This document shows positions 7,742 through 16,006 of a stretch of DNA of 24,684 nucleotides, piece after piece (position 1 is the stretch's first letter; each line of letters opens with the position of its first letter). The DNA is taken from assembly GCA_902493985.1 (NCBI GenBank), contig CABURR010000031.1, forward strand, positions 1 to 24,684, given 5' to 3'. A program made the position numbers and the translations under genes. The notes beneath the pieces were generated by a model. It did not search any database. It saw nothing but the letters and a program-made list of their open reading frames with translations, and had not been told where the DNA came from. The DNA is from an uncultured Collinsella sp. (GTDB lineage Bacteria > Actinomycetota > Coriobacteriia > Coriobacteriales > Coriobacteriaceae).

Positions 7742-8863
7742 CTACTTGTGGCGCGCCTTGGGCTGCTGCTGGGTGATGCAGTGGATGTTGCCGCCGCCGT
7801 AGATAACCTCGCGAGTCATGATACCGATGACTTCACGGTCCGGATAAGCAGCCTGGATATCCTTGAGCGCCTGGGCGTCGTTGGGGTCACCGAACTGCGG
7901 CACAAGCACCGCTCCGTTGATGGGCAGGAAATTGAGATAGCTCGGCTCGAAGGCGTCCTCGGGGGTACGCGGCAGCACGCCCTCGACGGGATCAATCGTG
8001 CTGGCCTCCTCTTCGGTCATATATACCGAAGTCGCAGGCATGATCACCTTGTGGATCTTGAGCTTGCGACCCTTGGCATCCGTGGACTCGGAGAGCGTCT
8101 TGTACGCCTCCTGGCACTCCTTGTAGAACTTATGGTTGGGATCATCGGTCCACATGCAGCAGACCTCGCCGGGCGCACTAAAGCATGCGACGTCGTCCAC
8201 ATGACCGTTCGTTTCGTACGGATCGATACCGTCCTTGATCCAGATAACCTTTTCGATACCGAGATACTCAGAGAGCTTCTCCTCAATCTGCTCCTTGGTG
8301 TACTGCGGGTTGCGGTCCTCGTTGAGCAGACACATCTCGGTGGTCACGACGGTGCCTTGACCATCACAGTTGAACGAGCCACCCTCGAGGATGTAGTCCT
8401 CGGGACGATAACGGTTAACCTGCTCAAGCTGTGCCACCTGCAGGCCAATGGAAGCATCCTTGTCCCACGGGAAGTACAGACCGTCAATGAAACCGCCGTA
8501 AGCATTAAAGTGGAAGTGCGAAAGGGCCACCTCCCCATTGTCATTAACGAGGAACGCCGGGCCGGGGTCGCGAATCCAGCTGTCGTTGTACTCCATGTGG
8601 ATAACGCGCACGTTCTCAACACCGTCGAAGATCTCGCACACCGCGGGGAAGTCTTCGGTGTTGACGCCTACCGTGATGGGCTGAAAGCGTGCAACGGTCT
8701 TAATGATCTCGGTGAAGACCTTCTGCGCCGGCTTGGCGCCGCAGCGCCACACGTCGGAGCGGTGCGGCCACAGAATCCAGGTGCGCTCCTGCTCCTCATA
8801 CTCGCCGGGCATATAGAACCCGTCCTTCTTAGGCGTGGATTCACTCTCGTAGATGGTCTTCAT
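7742..8863 (-). CDS. aguA: Agmatine deiminase, copy 1
   Basis: Hydrolyses agmatine to N-carbamoylputrescine and ammonia (EC 3.5.3.12). The 373-residue length is normal for AguA. The guanidine-modifying fold is clear: Asp94 in NDSWIRDPGP, the substrate loop FNAYGGFIDGLYFPWD (119-134), ILEGGS with Glu160, His221 in ETNGHVDD, and catalytic Cys362 in GGGNIHC near the C-terminus. The start at 8863 has AGGAG upstream. It is a single-gene unit ending in its own terminator and divergent from a soluble LuxR gene 178 bp away. Unlike the second copy it has no transporter or carbamoyltransferase next to it. It lacks the acidic insertion found in copy 2. Both copies look catalytically intact; a different expression niche or substrate preference is inference. 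Confidence 0.94.
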   Translation of the reverse strand: MKTIYESESTPKKDGFYMPGEYEEQERTWILWPHRSDVWRCGAKPAQKVFTEIIKTVARFQPITVGVNTEDFPAVCEIFDGVENVRVIHMEYNDSWIRDPGPAFLVNDNGEVALSHFHFNAYGGFIDGLYFPWDKDASIGLQVAQLEQVNRYRPEDYILEGGSFNCDGQGTVVTTEMCLLNEDRNPQYTKEQIEEKLSEYLGIEKVIWIKDGIDPYETNGHVDDVACFSAPGEVCCMWTDDPNHKFYKECQEAYKTLSESTDAKGRKLKIHKVIMPATSVYMTEEEASTIDPVEGVLPRTPEDAFEPSYLNFLPINGAVLVPQFGDPNDAQALKDIQAAYPDREVIGIMTREVIYGGGNIHCITQQQPKARHK

Positions 8864-8876
8864 TTCAAGCTCCTAA

Positions 8877-8924
8877 ATCTCGGTGCTTTTGCTTGACGAG
8901 ACCATGATGCGGCCGCACCGAGAT
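8877..8924 (-). promoter_or_regulatory. 10-bp inverted repeat in the aguA leader
   Basis: ATCTCGGTGC (8877-8886) and GCACCGAGAT (8915-8924) are perfect inverted copies around a 28-base loop, 14 bases upstream of the aguA start. The loop carries TTGACGAGACCATGAT (8893-8908). A near-identical motif, TTGACAAGACCATCAT, lies in the leader of the putrescine carbamoyltransferase gene. The nearer arm borders the ribosome binding site, so folding could affect translation. Confidence 0.5.
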
Positions 8925-8950
8925 GTTCTCAATAGTCCCTCGAGCCCCTT

Positions 8951-8979
8951 TCAGCGACCAACGGTATACCATTCGCTGA
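8951..8979. promoter_or_regulatory. Candidate operator between aguA and the GAF-LuxR gene
   Basis: TCAGCGA (8951-8957) and TCGCTGA (8973-8979) form a perfect inverted repeat enclosing the palindrome GGTATACC (8963-8970). It sits in the divergent intergenic region, where a site could serve both genes. The similar string AACGGTATAC also occurs at 22660-22669 in the other agmatine promoter region. Confidence 0.4.
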
Positions 8980-9041
8980 CCTAAAGTTCTATTCAGGCCG
9001 AGAACATGACATACTGGGCTCCACAATGGAAAGGACGCCCT

Positions 9042-9845
9042 ATGCCCCCATGCAATAAACAGCAGACTATTGAGTTGGACAGTACGACCTGGACTGCTCT
9101 CAACGAGCTCGCGCTTGCAATCCACGCATCACACGGTGTCGATAAGCTGCAAAAGGAGACCCTCGAGGGAACGACAGGGCTCGTGCCCCATCGGATCGCC
9201 ATGTTCGACCTGATCGAGGCGGCAGGCAGTGACGCCCCACGCTACGTCCACCCCGCAAGCAGCGGAATGGACGACCGCGCGCTGAGCGACTACTACAACC
9301 GCTACGCCGCGATGGACTATACAACATGGAGCTTTGACCTACATAAGGTCGGCGTCTACCGCGACCTCGACCTCGTGGACGTCGAGCGACGCGATGCCAC
9401 GCCCATCTATCGCAAATGGATGGAACCGCAGGGCGTCTACTTTGGCTGTACGGCCACGCTCGCGCACAACGACAGCCCGCTAGGAAGCATCACCCTGTTT
9501 CGCGAACGCACGGCCGGAGACTTCACCGACACCGAGCTCGCAATCCTGCTCGAAATCGCTCGGCACGCGAGCCTCGCGCTCGCCAACCTCTATCCTCGGG
9601 GCATTAATCTCACCCAGACCGAAGACACAAACCAGCTGAATGCTTTCATTACAGAACATAATATCCAACCGCGCGAAGCCGAAATCATGCAGCTCATGCT
9701 CGGCGGCAAAACGAACAAACAGATGGCAAACGAGCTATTCATAAGCGAGTCAACCGTCAAGAAGCACGTCAACGCCATCTATCGCAAGCTCGGCGTCAGC
9801 AACCGTCTGGGCCTTATGACTGCCACGCAAAACATCCCACGATAA
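9042..9845 (+). CDS. LuxR-type regulator with GAF-like sensor domain
   Basis: Soluble 267-residue transcription factor. The C-terminal LuxR helix-turn-helix (about 208-262) contains PREAEIMQLMLGGKTNKQMA and then ISESTVKKHVNAIYRKLGV, a standard four-helix GerE-type domain. The N-terminal two thirds resemble the GAF-like sensor of many actinobacterial LuxR proteins, with the strand GVYFGCTATLA and the segment SPLGSITLFRERTAGDFTDTE. No membrane helix and no receiver aspartate are seen, so it is probably a ligand-sensing one-component regulator. I chose the ATG at 9042 because GGAAAGGA lies eight bases upstream; an in-frame ATG at 9006 would add 12 residues without a good ribosome binding site. 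Its divergent position makes aguA copy 1 the likeliest target. Confidence 0.87.
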   Translation: MPPCNKQQTIELDSTTWTALNELALAIHASHGVDKLQKETLEGTTGLVPHRIAMFDLIEAAGSDAPRYVHPASSGMDDRALSDYYNRYAAMDYTTWSFDLHKVGVYRDLDLVDVERRDATPIYRKWMEPQGVYFGCTATLAHNDSPLGSITLFRERTAGDFTDTELAILLEIARHASLALANLYPRGINLTQTEDTNQLNAFITEHNIQPREAEIMQLMLGGKTNKQMANELFISESTVKKHVNAIYRKLGVSNRLGLMTATQNIPR

Positions 9846-9846
9846 A

Positions 9847-9881
9847 AAAGGGCGCCCTCCATACGGAAAACGCCCTTTGAT
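9847..9881 (+). terminator. Intrinsic terminator of the GAF-LuxR gene
   Basis: AAAGGGCG (9847-9854) pairs with CGCCCTTT (9871-9878) directly after the stop codon, followed by GATTT. The stem is 8 bp with a 16-base loop. Confidence 0.75.
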
Positions 9882-9895
9882 TTCGCCATTTGAAT

Positions 9896-10155
9896 TAGTG
9901 TCGGCTCTGGCTCAAAGAGTAGACGGGGTTATTTTGGCAGGGTTTATCTGGGCAAATGTCAGCCGCCACGAGGGAGCTGCCTTCCCTCACGGCGGTCTTC
10001 CAGCAGAAAAACCAAGTGAGTAGGCTTTTTGCAGGAGGCCAAGCACGCCCCAAAACGCCACAGCTCTGACCTGCGGTTTTATTGAGCATTTGCCGCGGTG
10101 TGCTCGGCATATCCAAATAAGTCTACTCACTTGCATCTAAGACGCACCAGATAGG
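9896..10155. repeat. Nested inverted repeats in a convergent intergenic gap
   Basis: The gap between two converging genes holds three palindromic layers. A hairpin at about 9963-9995 has 13-nt arms that pair fully only on the minus strand, with two G-U pairs. CAAGTGAGTAG (10013-10023) and CTACTCACTTG (10123-10133) are perfect 11-nt inverted copies. CTGCGGTTTT (10071-10080) and AAAACCGCAG (10158-10167) are a perfect 10-nt pair that interlocks with them. No plausible coding frame is present. It resembles an intergenic repeat element. Confidence 0.5.
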
Positions 10156-10194
10156 CAAAAACCGCAGCAAAAAGGGGCCGGTTCCCTTCGCGGC
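10156..10194 (-). terminator. Probable terminator of the DUF4143 ATPase gene
   Basis: On the minus strand, CCGC and AAGGG on the 5' side pair with CCCTT and GCGG on the 3' side, interrupted by small internal loops. A TTTTTG tract follows. It lies about 25 bases after the ATPase stop. The stem is imperfect, so confidence is moderate. Confidence 0.5.
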
Positions 10195-10216
10195 TGTTGT
10201 TAATACGCCGAGCTTG

Positions 10217-11386
10217 TTATCGTAAAAGCCAATCACGCGCCGAAACCACACTACAGTCTTTCGACTCATACGTTGAGTCCACGCGGGCTACAACATAGCG
10301 CGCATCTTTTGCAATGTCGATCTCATCGCATACAGTCTGTAGATGGTGGGCGTACTTATCGTGATACGTTCTGGATGATTTTATTTCGATAGCCTTGGGA
10401 CTCCCTGAGTTTGTACAGTCGAGCAAATCGATTTCACGCTTGCTGTCGTCCCTATAGAAATACAGCTCGGGATTCTCGCCCACGTTGAGATGGCTCTTCG
10501 CCGTTTCGGAAACGATGAGGTTTTCGAAAACGGCCCCCAGATAAGGGCTCTCCAATAGTTGCTTCAGTGATCCAATTTTGAGCAAGTAGCAGAGCAGCCC
10601 CGTGTCGTAAAAATAGAGCTTGGGCGTTTTAGTTAGACGCTTCTTGGCATTTGCATAATAGGGCTGCAGCGAAAACGTCAGGTAGCTCTGCTCCAGGATG
10701 GACAACCAGCTTTTAATGGTCGATACGCTCACGCCCGTATCTCGAGAAAGCGAGGATATATTGATGAGGGCACCGACGCTCTGAGCAATTATGGACAGAA
10801 ACTTATGAAACTCCGCCTTATTGCGCACATCAAGCAAGCCCACAACATCGCGCTCAACATAGGTATCGATATAGCTGGGAAAATAAACCGAGGACGGCAT
10901 TCTGGCGGAACGCAGGCGAGGGTATCCCCCTTCGAGCGCGAACAAATCCACTTCCAGCTGCCCCTGCTGGCCCCTCTCCGCTTCTCGAAACGATAATGGC
11001 AGCAATTTCAAGATCCCGACTCGCCCGGCAAGAGACTGCCCGATGCTTTTCATCATCAAAAAGTTTTGCGAGCCTGTAAGGATGTATTGACCGGCGTCTC
11101 CCCGCTCATCCGAAACAACCTGGATCATTGAAAACAAATCCGGGGCGTATTGCGCCTCATCGATGATGAGTCCGCCCTTTCGGTTGCGGATAAAACTCAC
11201 CGGATCCTCCAAGGCCGCGCGCCTCGTTTGAGGGTCCTCAAGCGTGACGTAGGAATAGTCGGGAAAGGTATGCCGAACCAGCGTAGACTTACCGCTCTGC
11301 CTAGGCCCTGTCAACGACACAACAGGAAACCAGCCTGCCATGCGAATGAGCAACTCATGCAAATCCCTGTTAATGAACTCAGCCAT
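10217..11386 (-). CDS. AAA-family ATPase with DUF4143 domain
   Basis: A 389-residue ATP-binding protein of the AAA_14/DUF4143 family; the cellular role of these ATPases is poorly known. The N-terminal ATPase has Walker A GPRQSGKS (27-34), Walker B LIIDEAQ (73-79) and a sensor-like TGSQN (104-108). The DUF4143 part contains a winged-helix-like segment (about 205-235). It ends in a PD-(D/E)XK-like pattern: Glu288 in VFENL, Asp320 in REIDLL, and Glu334/Lys336 in AIEIKS. I chose the ATG at 11386 because AAGGGG lies upstream and the family begins there; the frame stays open to 11461. Codon use is less GC-biased than in neighbours, hinting at acquisition. It has its own repeat-bearing promoter region, and a terminator separates it from the MATE gene upstream. 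Confidence 0.88.
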   Translation of the reverse strand: MAEFINRDLHELLIRMAGWFPVVSLTGPRQSGKSTLVRHTFPDYSYVTLEDPQTRRAALEDPVSFIRNRKGGLIIDEAQYAPDLFSMIQVVSDERGDAGQYILTGSQNFLMMKSIGQSLAGRVGILKLLPLSFREAERGQQGQLEVDLFALEGGYPRLRSARMPSSVYFPSYIDTYVERDVVGLLDVRNKAEFHKFLSIIAQSVGALINISSLSRDTGVSVSTIKSWLSILEQSYLTFSLQPYYANAKKRLTKTPKLYFYDTGLLCYLLKIGSLKQLLESPYLGAVFENLIVSETAKSHLNVGENPELYFYRDDSKREIDLLDCTNSGSPKAIEIKSSRTYHDKYAHHLQTVCDEIDIAKDARYVVARVDSTYESKDCSVVSARDWLLR

Positions 11387-11411
11387 ATCAACGCCCCTTA
11401 TTGCGCTGTTA

Positions 11412-11475
11412 CCATAATCGGATAGTTTCATTCGCCATAATCTTATATTAGCATTTACCACAATCTTATAGTAGC
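11412..11475 (-). repeat. Three 23-bp direct repeats at the ATPase gene promoter
   Basis: Units begin at 11412 (CCATAATCGGATAGTTTC), 11435 (CCATAATCTTATATTAGC) and 11458 (CCACAATCTTATAGTAGC), exactly 23 bp apart. The second and third match at 16 of 18 positions; the first has drifted. Read on the minus strand, the units contain TATAAGAT, a plausible -10 box. The array ends 26 bases from the chosen start codon. Repeated operators for autoregulation are the simplest reading. Confidence 0.65.
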
Positions 11476-11519
11476 CTAGTTCAAAAGCATTATTTATAGA
11501 GCCGAAATCTCAGACCCTA

Positions 11520-11566
11520 AATAACAAAAGCCACCACAATGGGGGCTGTCCCCATTGTGGTGGCTT
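11520..11566 (-). terminator. Intrinsic terminator after the MATE gene
   Basis: A perfect 17-bp stem (11528-11544 with 11550-11566) has a 5-base loop. On the minus strand it is followed by TTGTTATTT. It lies about 50 bases after the MATE stop and isolates that operon from the ATPase gene. A shorter T-rich stretch on the other side makes it partly bidirectional. Confidence 0.88.
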
Positions 11567-11614
11567 GCAGGCGAGTTAACTTGTTCGACTATCGTACGCC
11601 AGCCATGTCCGAGC

Positions 11615-12991
11615 CTAGAGCGTGGCAAGGCGCTTGAACTCGTGCGCGGCGAGCGCAATGGAGATGATGCCGGTAATGGCGTCGGCCACCACCAGGGCGA
11701 TCCACACGCCCTCAACACCCATCATGTTGCCGAGGAGGTACATAAGCGGCACTGAGCAGATCACATAGCGAAGCAGGCCGGTAAACGTGGCGACACCAAC
11801 CTTCTCGACCGCCTGGAAATATATCGACATGGTCATGGCAAGATAGCCCAGGGCAACAGCCAGGATGACGGTACGCGTGGCGTTGGCGGCAACCTCAACG
11901 AGCGCAGGATCGCTGCCGGCAAAGAAGGCGCACGCCGGAGTGGCGGCAAGCCAGAGCGCGACGGTGACCAGCGCCAGCGTCACAACCTGGTACTTAAGCG
12001 TGCAAGAGAGCGTCTCCTTAAGGCGCGCCCAAGCCTTTGCGCCGGCGTTGAAGGCAGCGATGGGCTGCAGGCCATAGGAGAAGCACTGGGCAACCATCAT
12101 GGTGATGTAGAGGATGTAGCCGTTGATCACGCCAAAGGCTGCGATGTAGAGCGAGCCCATGTCGCCGCCGAGCGAGCCCAAAAGCGAGTTGGCAACGGTG
12201 TTAAAGATAAAGGTCGCGCCCTGGACCAGGAAGAACGGGAAGCCGATCTTGAGGATCTGGCCGCAGACGGCGAGGTCGAGCTTAAGGTCGGCCAGGCTAA
12301 TCTGGAGCTGGGACTTTTTGCCCCCGATGAACCAGAAGATACCGATGGCCCAGATACCGATGGAAAGCCCGTAGTACACGCCGGCGCCCATAACGCCAAA
12401 CTTGAGCACAAACGTAGAAAGCGCGAGCCAGCAGATGGCAACGATGGCCGAAACGGTCATGAGGTTGGCCTGGACCTGAACCTTCTCGTCCACACGCATC
12501 ACAGCGGTGACCATCTGGCCAATGACCGTGAGCGGCAGCAGCACGGCGAAGGTGCGCACGCCGGCAACGGTATCGGCCATGATGTCGGGCGTGGCGCCAA
12601 AGAATGCGCAGATGGGCTCGGTAAACACGGCCATCACCACAGCAAGCAGCACACTCACAATCGTGGTGAGCCAAAGGCCCTGGCTAAAAGCCTTGCTTGC
12701 GCCCTTAATGTCGCCGGCACCCAAAAGGTTGCCCACCACGGCGGGCACGCCGGTGCCAAACAGGTTGCCAAAGGCCAGGTTGATGTACTCGACCGACATG
12801 ATGATCGAGACGCAGGCCAGGCCGTGGGCACCCAGGCCCCAACCCATCACGAGGCCCTCGAGGACCACCATGATGATCTGGGCGAGCATGCCCTGGCCGG
12901 TGACGATGGTGTACTTACGCACCAGGCCGGGAATCGGTTGGGAGGCGAGCTCGCGCTCCTCCTCCACGGCAGCGGTTACTTCTTCTGCCAT
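11615..12991 (-). CDS. MATE-family multidrug/cation antiporter
   Basis: A 458-residue integral membrane protein with about twelve hydrophobic segments in two similar halves, the layout of the MATE (NorM/DinF-like) exporters that use Na+ or H+ gradients. Supporting segments are FGNLFGTGVPAVVGNLLGAG after helix 2, a typical MATE loop, and QPIAAFNAGAKAWARLKETL in the second half. A short acidic N-terminus (MAEEVTAAVEEERE) precedes the first helix. The start at 12991 is chosen for GGGGAG upstream and because the extra 26 codons available look non-coding. It lies 87 bp downstream of the amidohydrolase on the same strand, with only a small hairpin between them, and is probably co-transcribed. The exported substrate is unknown; a product or substrate of the amidohydrolase is possible. 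Confidence 0.9.
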   Translation of the reverse strand: MAEEVTAAVEEERELASQPIPGLVRKYTIVTGQGMLAQIIMVVLEGLVMGWGLGAHGLACVSIIMSVEYINLAFGNLFGTGVPAVVGNLLGAGDIKGASKAFSQGLWLTTIVSVLLAVVMAVFTEPICAFFGATPDIMADTVAGVRTFAVLLPLTVIGQMVTAVMRVDEKVQVQANLMTVSAIVAICWLALSTFVLKFGVMGAGVYYGLSIGIWAIGIFWFIGGKKSQLQISLADLKLDLAVCGQILKIGFPFFLVQGATFIFNTVANSLLGSLGGDMGSLYIAAFGVINGYILYITMMVAQCFSYGLQPIAAFNAGAKAWARLKETLSCTLKYQVVTLALVTVALWLAATPACAFFAGSDPALVEVAANATRTVILAVALGYLAMTMSIYFQAVEKVGVATFTGLLRYVICSVPLMYLLGNMMGVEGVWIALVVADAITGIISIALAAHEFKRLATL

Positions 12992-13033
12992 TGTTCTCCC
13001 CTTTCCTTGAGAGAGTAGTGCTGAATGGATGTC

Positions 13034-13063
13034 AGGCGGCTGACAACTGGCGCCAAGCCGCCC
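13034..13063 (-). other. Hairpin between amidohydrolase and MATE genes
   Basis: GGCGGCT (13035-13041) pairs with AGCCGCC in the minus-strand spacer around a loop containing the palindrome TGGCGCCA. No T tract follows, so it is more likely a stability or partial-termination element than a full terminator. Confidence 0.4.
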
Positions 13064-13078
13064 AACCAAACGATGGCG

Positions 13079-14707
13079 CTAGGCCTCAAAGACCACCTTG
13101 CCGGCGATCATCGTAAGGGCCGCGGTAGCCTCGAGCACCTCTGCCGGCTCGCAGGTAAAGAGATTGCGGTCGAGTACGCAAATGTCGGCTTGCTTGCCGC
13201 AGGCGAGTGTGCCGATGCGGTCCTCAGCATGCATAGCGTAGGCGCTGCCGTAGGTGTATGCGCGCAGGGCCTCGGCCATAGTGATTCGCTCCTCGGGGAA
13301 CCAACCCTCAGGATTAGATCCATCCTCGAGCATGCGGTAGACCGCTCCATAGACTTCCTCCATAGGCTCAAGCCCCACGACCGGGAAGTCGGAGCCCAGA
13401 TGCACGCAGGCACCGCTCGCGAGCAGGCTATGAATTGGCCACGAGAGCGCCGCGCGCTCGGGACCAACGGCGTCGTCCTTTGCCAAGTCTGCCATATCAA
13501 GCAGCATATGCCACGGCTGCATGGCCGGACAGACGCCGAGCTCCGCATAGCGCGGCAAATCCTCAGGTTGAACAGTCTCGTTGTGCTCCATGGAGTGACG
13601 ACAGCCCATAAGACCGTAACGCTTCTCGCCCTCCTCGAAGCAGTCCAGGATAAAGCGTACGGAACGATCGCCTATGGCATGGATGCGCGTGTCGACACCC
13701 CACTCAAGCGCTTTAAGGATGGCTTTGCGCACACGCTCAGGTTCCTCAGCCGGCTCGCCACAGGCCTCGGGAGCATTAGCATAGGGCTCGAGCATCCAAG
13801 CAGTATGATCGGAACACACACCGTCAATGAACTGCTTAAAGCCATGCCACTCGACTTGCGTGCCCGGGAAGTCGTATTTCGCCCGAATCTCCTCGAGCGT
13901 CATGGCCTCGTTCTCAAAAAGGTCTGTGTACATGAACACGCGCAACGGAAGTTCGCCCTTGCGGTTAAGCTCCGCGAGGAATTTATAGGGGTTATCCATG
14001 CTCACAAAAGTGGGGTTTACCATGCCGACTGTCGTAATACCGAGAGCGTTGGCACGATGCGCGGTCTTGGCAAAGGAAGCACTAGCCACCTCGGGGGCAG
14101 GATTGTATACCTCATCCAAGAAAAGGGATCCCGCGTTGTTCGAGAAGACCCCAGTGGGGTTGCCAGCTTCATCCCTAAGAATCTTGCCGCCTGATGGGTC
14201 TGGCGTTTCAGCAGTAATGCCGATTTTCTCGATTGCGCAGGTGTTGGCACTAAACGTGTGCACGTCAACCTGCTGCAAAAAGACCGGACGGTCCGAAATG
14301 TACTCATCGATCATTGCCGCCGTAGGCATCTCGGGCACGTCCCACTGGAACTGGATAACCTGATAGCCCACGATCCACTCGTTGTTCGGGTGGTCTTCGG
14401 CAAACGCCTGCACGCGTTCCATACACTGCTCAAAGCTTGTGCAATCGATGAGATTGACGGCGAAATCGGGATCGGACACAAAGGCGCCCTGGGCATAGTG
14501 AGTGTGTGAGTCGATGATGCCAGGCATGACGAGCTTATCGCCATAGTCGCGCACCTCGGTATCGGGCCCGATAAAAGCGTCGAGGTACTTATCCTCGCCG
14601 CACGCAACAATCCTGTCACCTGCGACGGCAACGCCGCCCTTGAACGGGGCCAGCCCGTCACCAGTGAACACAGCATTACTTTTGATGACTAAATCCGCTT
14701 TGTCCAT
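13079..14707 (-). CDS. YtcJ-like metal-dependent amidohydrolase
   Basis: A 542-residue amidohydrolase of the YtcJ/LAF3 subgroup, related to N-substituted formamide deformylases; these hydrolyse C-N bonds in amides. The metal-binding start of the TIM barrel is MPGIIDSHTHYAQG (61-74). Later ligands fit RIHAIGDRSV, HSMEHNETVQP and HLGSDFPVV, in the order expected for the family. The C-terminus (GKQADICVLDRNLF) is the usual closing beta-sandwich. The start at 14707 follows GAGGAGG; the frame is open for 56 more codons that look non-coding. It sits downstream of a membrane LuxR gene and upstream of the MATE exporter, all on one strand. The substrate cannot be assigned; a role in nitrogen or amide catabolism is inference. 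Confidence 0.88.
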   Translation of the reverse strand: MDKADLVIKSNAVFTGDGLAPFKGGVAVAGDRIVACGEDKYLDAFIGPDTEVRDYGDKLVMPGIIDSHTHYAQGAFVSDPDFAVNLIDCTSFEQCMERVQAFAEDHPNNEWIVGYQVIQFQWDVPEMPTAAMIDEYISDRPVFLQQVDVHTFSANTCAIEKIGITAETPDPSGGKILRDEAGNPTGVFSNNAGSLFLDEVYNPAPEVASASFAKTAHRANALGITTVGMVNPTFVSMDNPYKFLAELNRKGELPLRVFMYTDLFENEAMTLEEIRAKYDFPGTQVEWHGFKQFIDGVCSDHTAWMLEPYANAPEACGEPAEEPERVRKAILKALEWGVDTRIHAIGDRSVRFILDCFEEGEKRYGLMGCRHSMEHNETVQPEDLPRYAELGVCPAMQPWHMLLDMADLAKDDAVGPERAALSWPIHSLLASGACVHLGSDFPVVGLEPMEEVYGAVYRMLEDGSNPEGWFPEERITMAEALRAYTYGSAYAMHAEDRIGTLACGKQADICVLDRNLFTCEPAEVLEATAALTMIAGKVVFEA

Positions 14708-15013
14708 ATGAGCCTCCTCAGACGTTACAGGACAATGGATGAGCGCCACGATACGACGCGCCCAATCGGTGAGGGAGCATTTGTCGCTCCCTACATGACA
14801 CGTGCCTACGAGCGGTCGGGTGTCTGTCCAGCGCCCTACGCCCCGTGTCAACACCCATTGACGCACCTCCTGCACAAGCTGCCAAGATGGAAGCGGCGAA
14901 CGGACGGCTTAAGAAGGTTTACACGTCTGAGCAGGTATTTTATTGTCAAAGTTTATTGTCGCTTCATTACGCCAAGTGGTCTGCGATACGCCGTCAGCCG
15001 AACCACTCCAGCC
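14708..15013 (-). promoter_or_regulatory. Gap upstream of the amidohydrolase gene, with possible regulator site
   Basis: This 306-bp gap lies between the membrane LuxR stop and the amidohydrolase start. It contains a hairpin GGGAGC...GCTCCC (about 14774-14792). A motif GGTTTACACGTCTG (14916-14929) recurs as GGTTTACCGTCTG at 22639-22651 beside the paralogous membrane LuxR gene. A TTGACA box occurs on the minus strand near 14950 without a clear -10 partner. No coding frame with a ribosome binding site was found. Confidence 0.4.
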
Positions 15014-16006
15014 TTACGAGCGCCAGAATGTCTCAATCAAGTCGTCACGCGCCTTGACTTCGCTCTTTACATAGATGCGATGCAGGTGAGCCTTGACGGT
15101 ACCCGGGCTAATCACAAGTTCGTTAGCAATATTTTGGACATCGAGTCCACGCAATACGAGTGTAAGCACTTCCTGTTCACGCTTTGAAAGCCCATGCTCG
15201 TCCGAGAAAATCACAACACGCGAGACAAGGTCCTCCCGTGCATCACGGCGCTCTGTCGCTACCTCTTCATCGGCACGAGGGTGACGCGAGAACACACGTA
15301 AGATATGGCTGAACTGTTTAAATAGCTGAACGGCTGCAGCCACAAACAATAAATTCTCTGAGATATTCCGCTCGCCCAGATACCATAAAAAGGCGCTCAC
15401 CATCACGTTGTCAACGTCAGGCGTGCAGAATAGGATCATATAGGTATCCTCGATAACCACCATCACGGTAAGCACGCAGGCTATGCGAAAGAACGTCCGA
15501 GTGCGCTCAAGATCGAGCCGCTCAGCCCTATTCTCCGTCTTGCGATAGCGAGCGTAAGCATATACCAAGCAGAATGCCATTCCCAAATCGCGCGTAAGCC
15601 AAAAAAGATATTGCTGAACCTGGCCCGCAAAGCCAGTACGAGGCACCAGAGCAAGCTGAAGCACGGCGATCGGTACGACATATGCGGCAACGCGCTTAAC
15701 GGTCACCTCATCGTGTAAGCGAAACGTTACCCAAAGCCATACGCACGCAAGAATCGCCACGCCCAGCGCGCAGCGCAGTAACGGATGTTGAAGCGGCTCA
15801 TTAAACGTCACCACATAGTCATATTTGAGCCGGTTGTACTCATCAAAGAAGATCACCGACATATCGAAGATATAGAGAAGGAAGCCCGCGGCCGCCACCA
15901 AACAATCGCGTCGACGAGTCATGAGCCATATTACGAGTGCAGTTGATGCCGTCACCAATCCAACGCCCATGACAAGAATCGTGTAGATAAAGAATGCGAA
16001 GCTCAT
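15014..16006 (-). CDS. Membrane-anchored LuxR-type regulator (7TM-HTH), copy 1
   Basis: A 330-residue one-component regulator. About seven hydrophobic helices occupy residues 5-240, and a LuxR-type helix-turn-helix (272-330) contains LSKREQEVLTLVLRGLDVQN and then SPGTVKAHLHRIYVKSEV. There is no receiver domain. It is a clear paralogue of the regulator at 22783: both have a Tyr-Leu-x-Glu-Arg-Asn-x-Ser-Glu-Asn motif (209-218 here), an IEDTYMIL/AEDFYNIL segment and a matching first hairpin. AguR of lactic acid bacteria is a known membrane LuxR activator that senses agmatine. The start at 16006 skips 35 upstream codons that lack support, although the ribosome binding site (GAGAG) is weak. The adjacent amidohydrolase-MATE pair is the likeliest target; the effector is unknown. 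Confidence 0.85.
   Translation of the reverse strand: MSFAFFIYTILVMGVGLVTASTALVIWLMTRRRDCLVAAAGFLLYIFDMSVIFFDEYNRLKYDYVVTFNEPLQHPLLRCALGVAILACVWLWVTFRLHDEVTVKRVAAYVVPIAVLQLALVPRTGFAGQVQQYLFWLTRDLGMAFCLVYAYARYRKTENRAERLDLERTRTFFRIACVLTVMVVIEDTYMILFCTPDVDNVMVSAFLWYLGERNISENLLFVAAAVQLFKQFSHILRVFSRHPRADEEVATERRDAREDLVSRVVIFSDEHGLSKREQEVLTLVLRGLDVQNIANELVISPGTVKAHLHRIYVKSEVKARDDLIETFWRS

Noticed and set aside
11412..11475. CRISPR-like array
   Set aside because: Only three units, repeated head to tail with no consistent repeat/spacer division, and no cas genes nearby.
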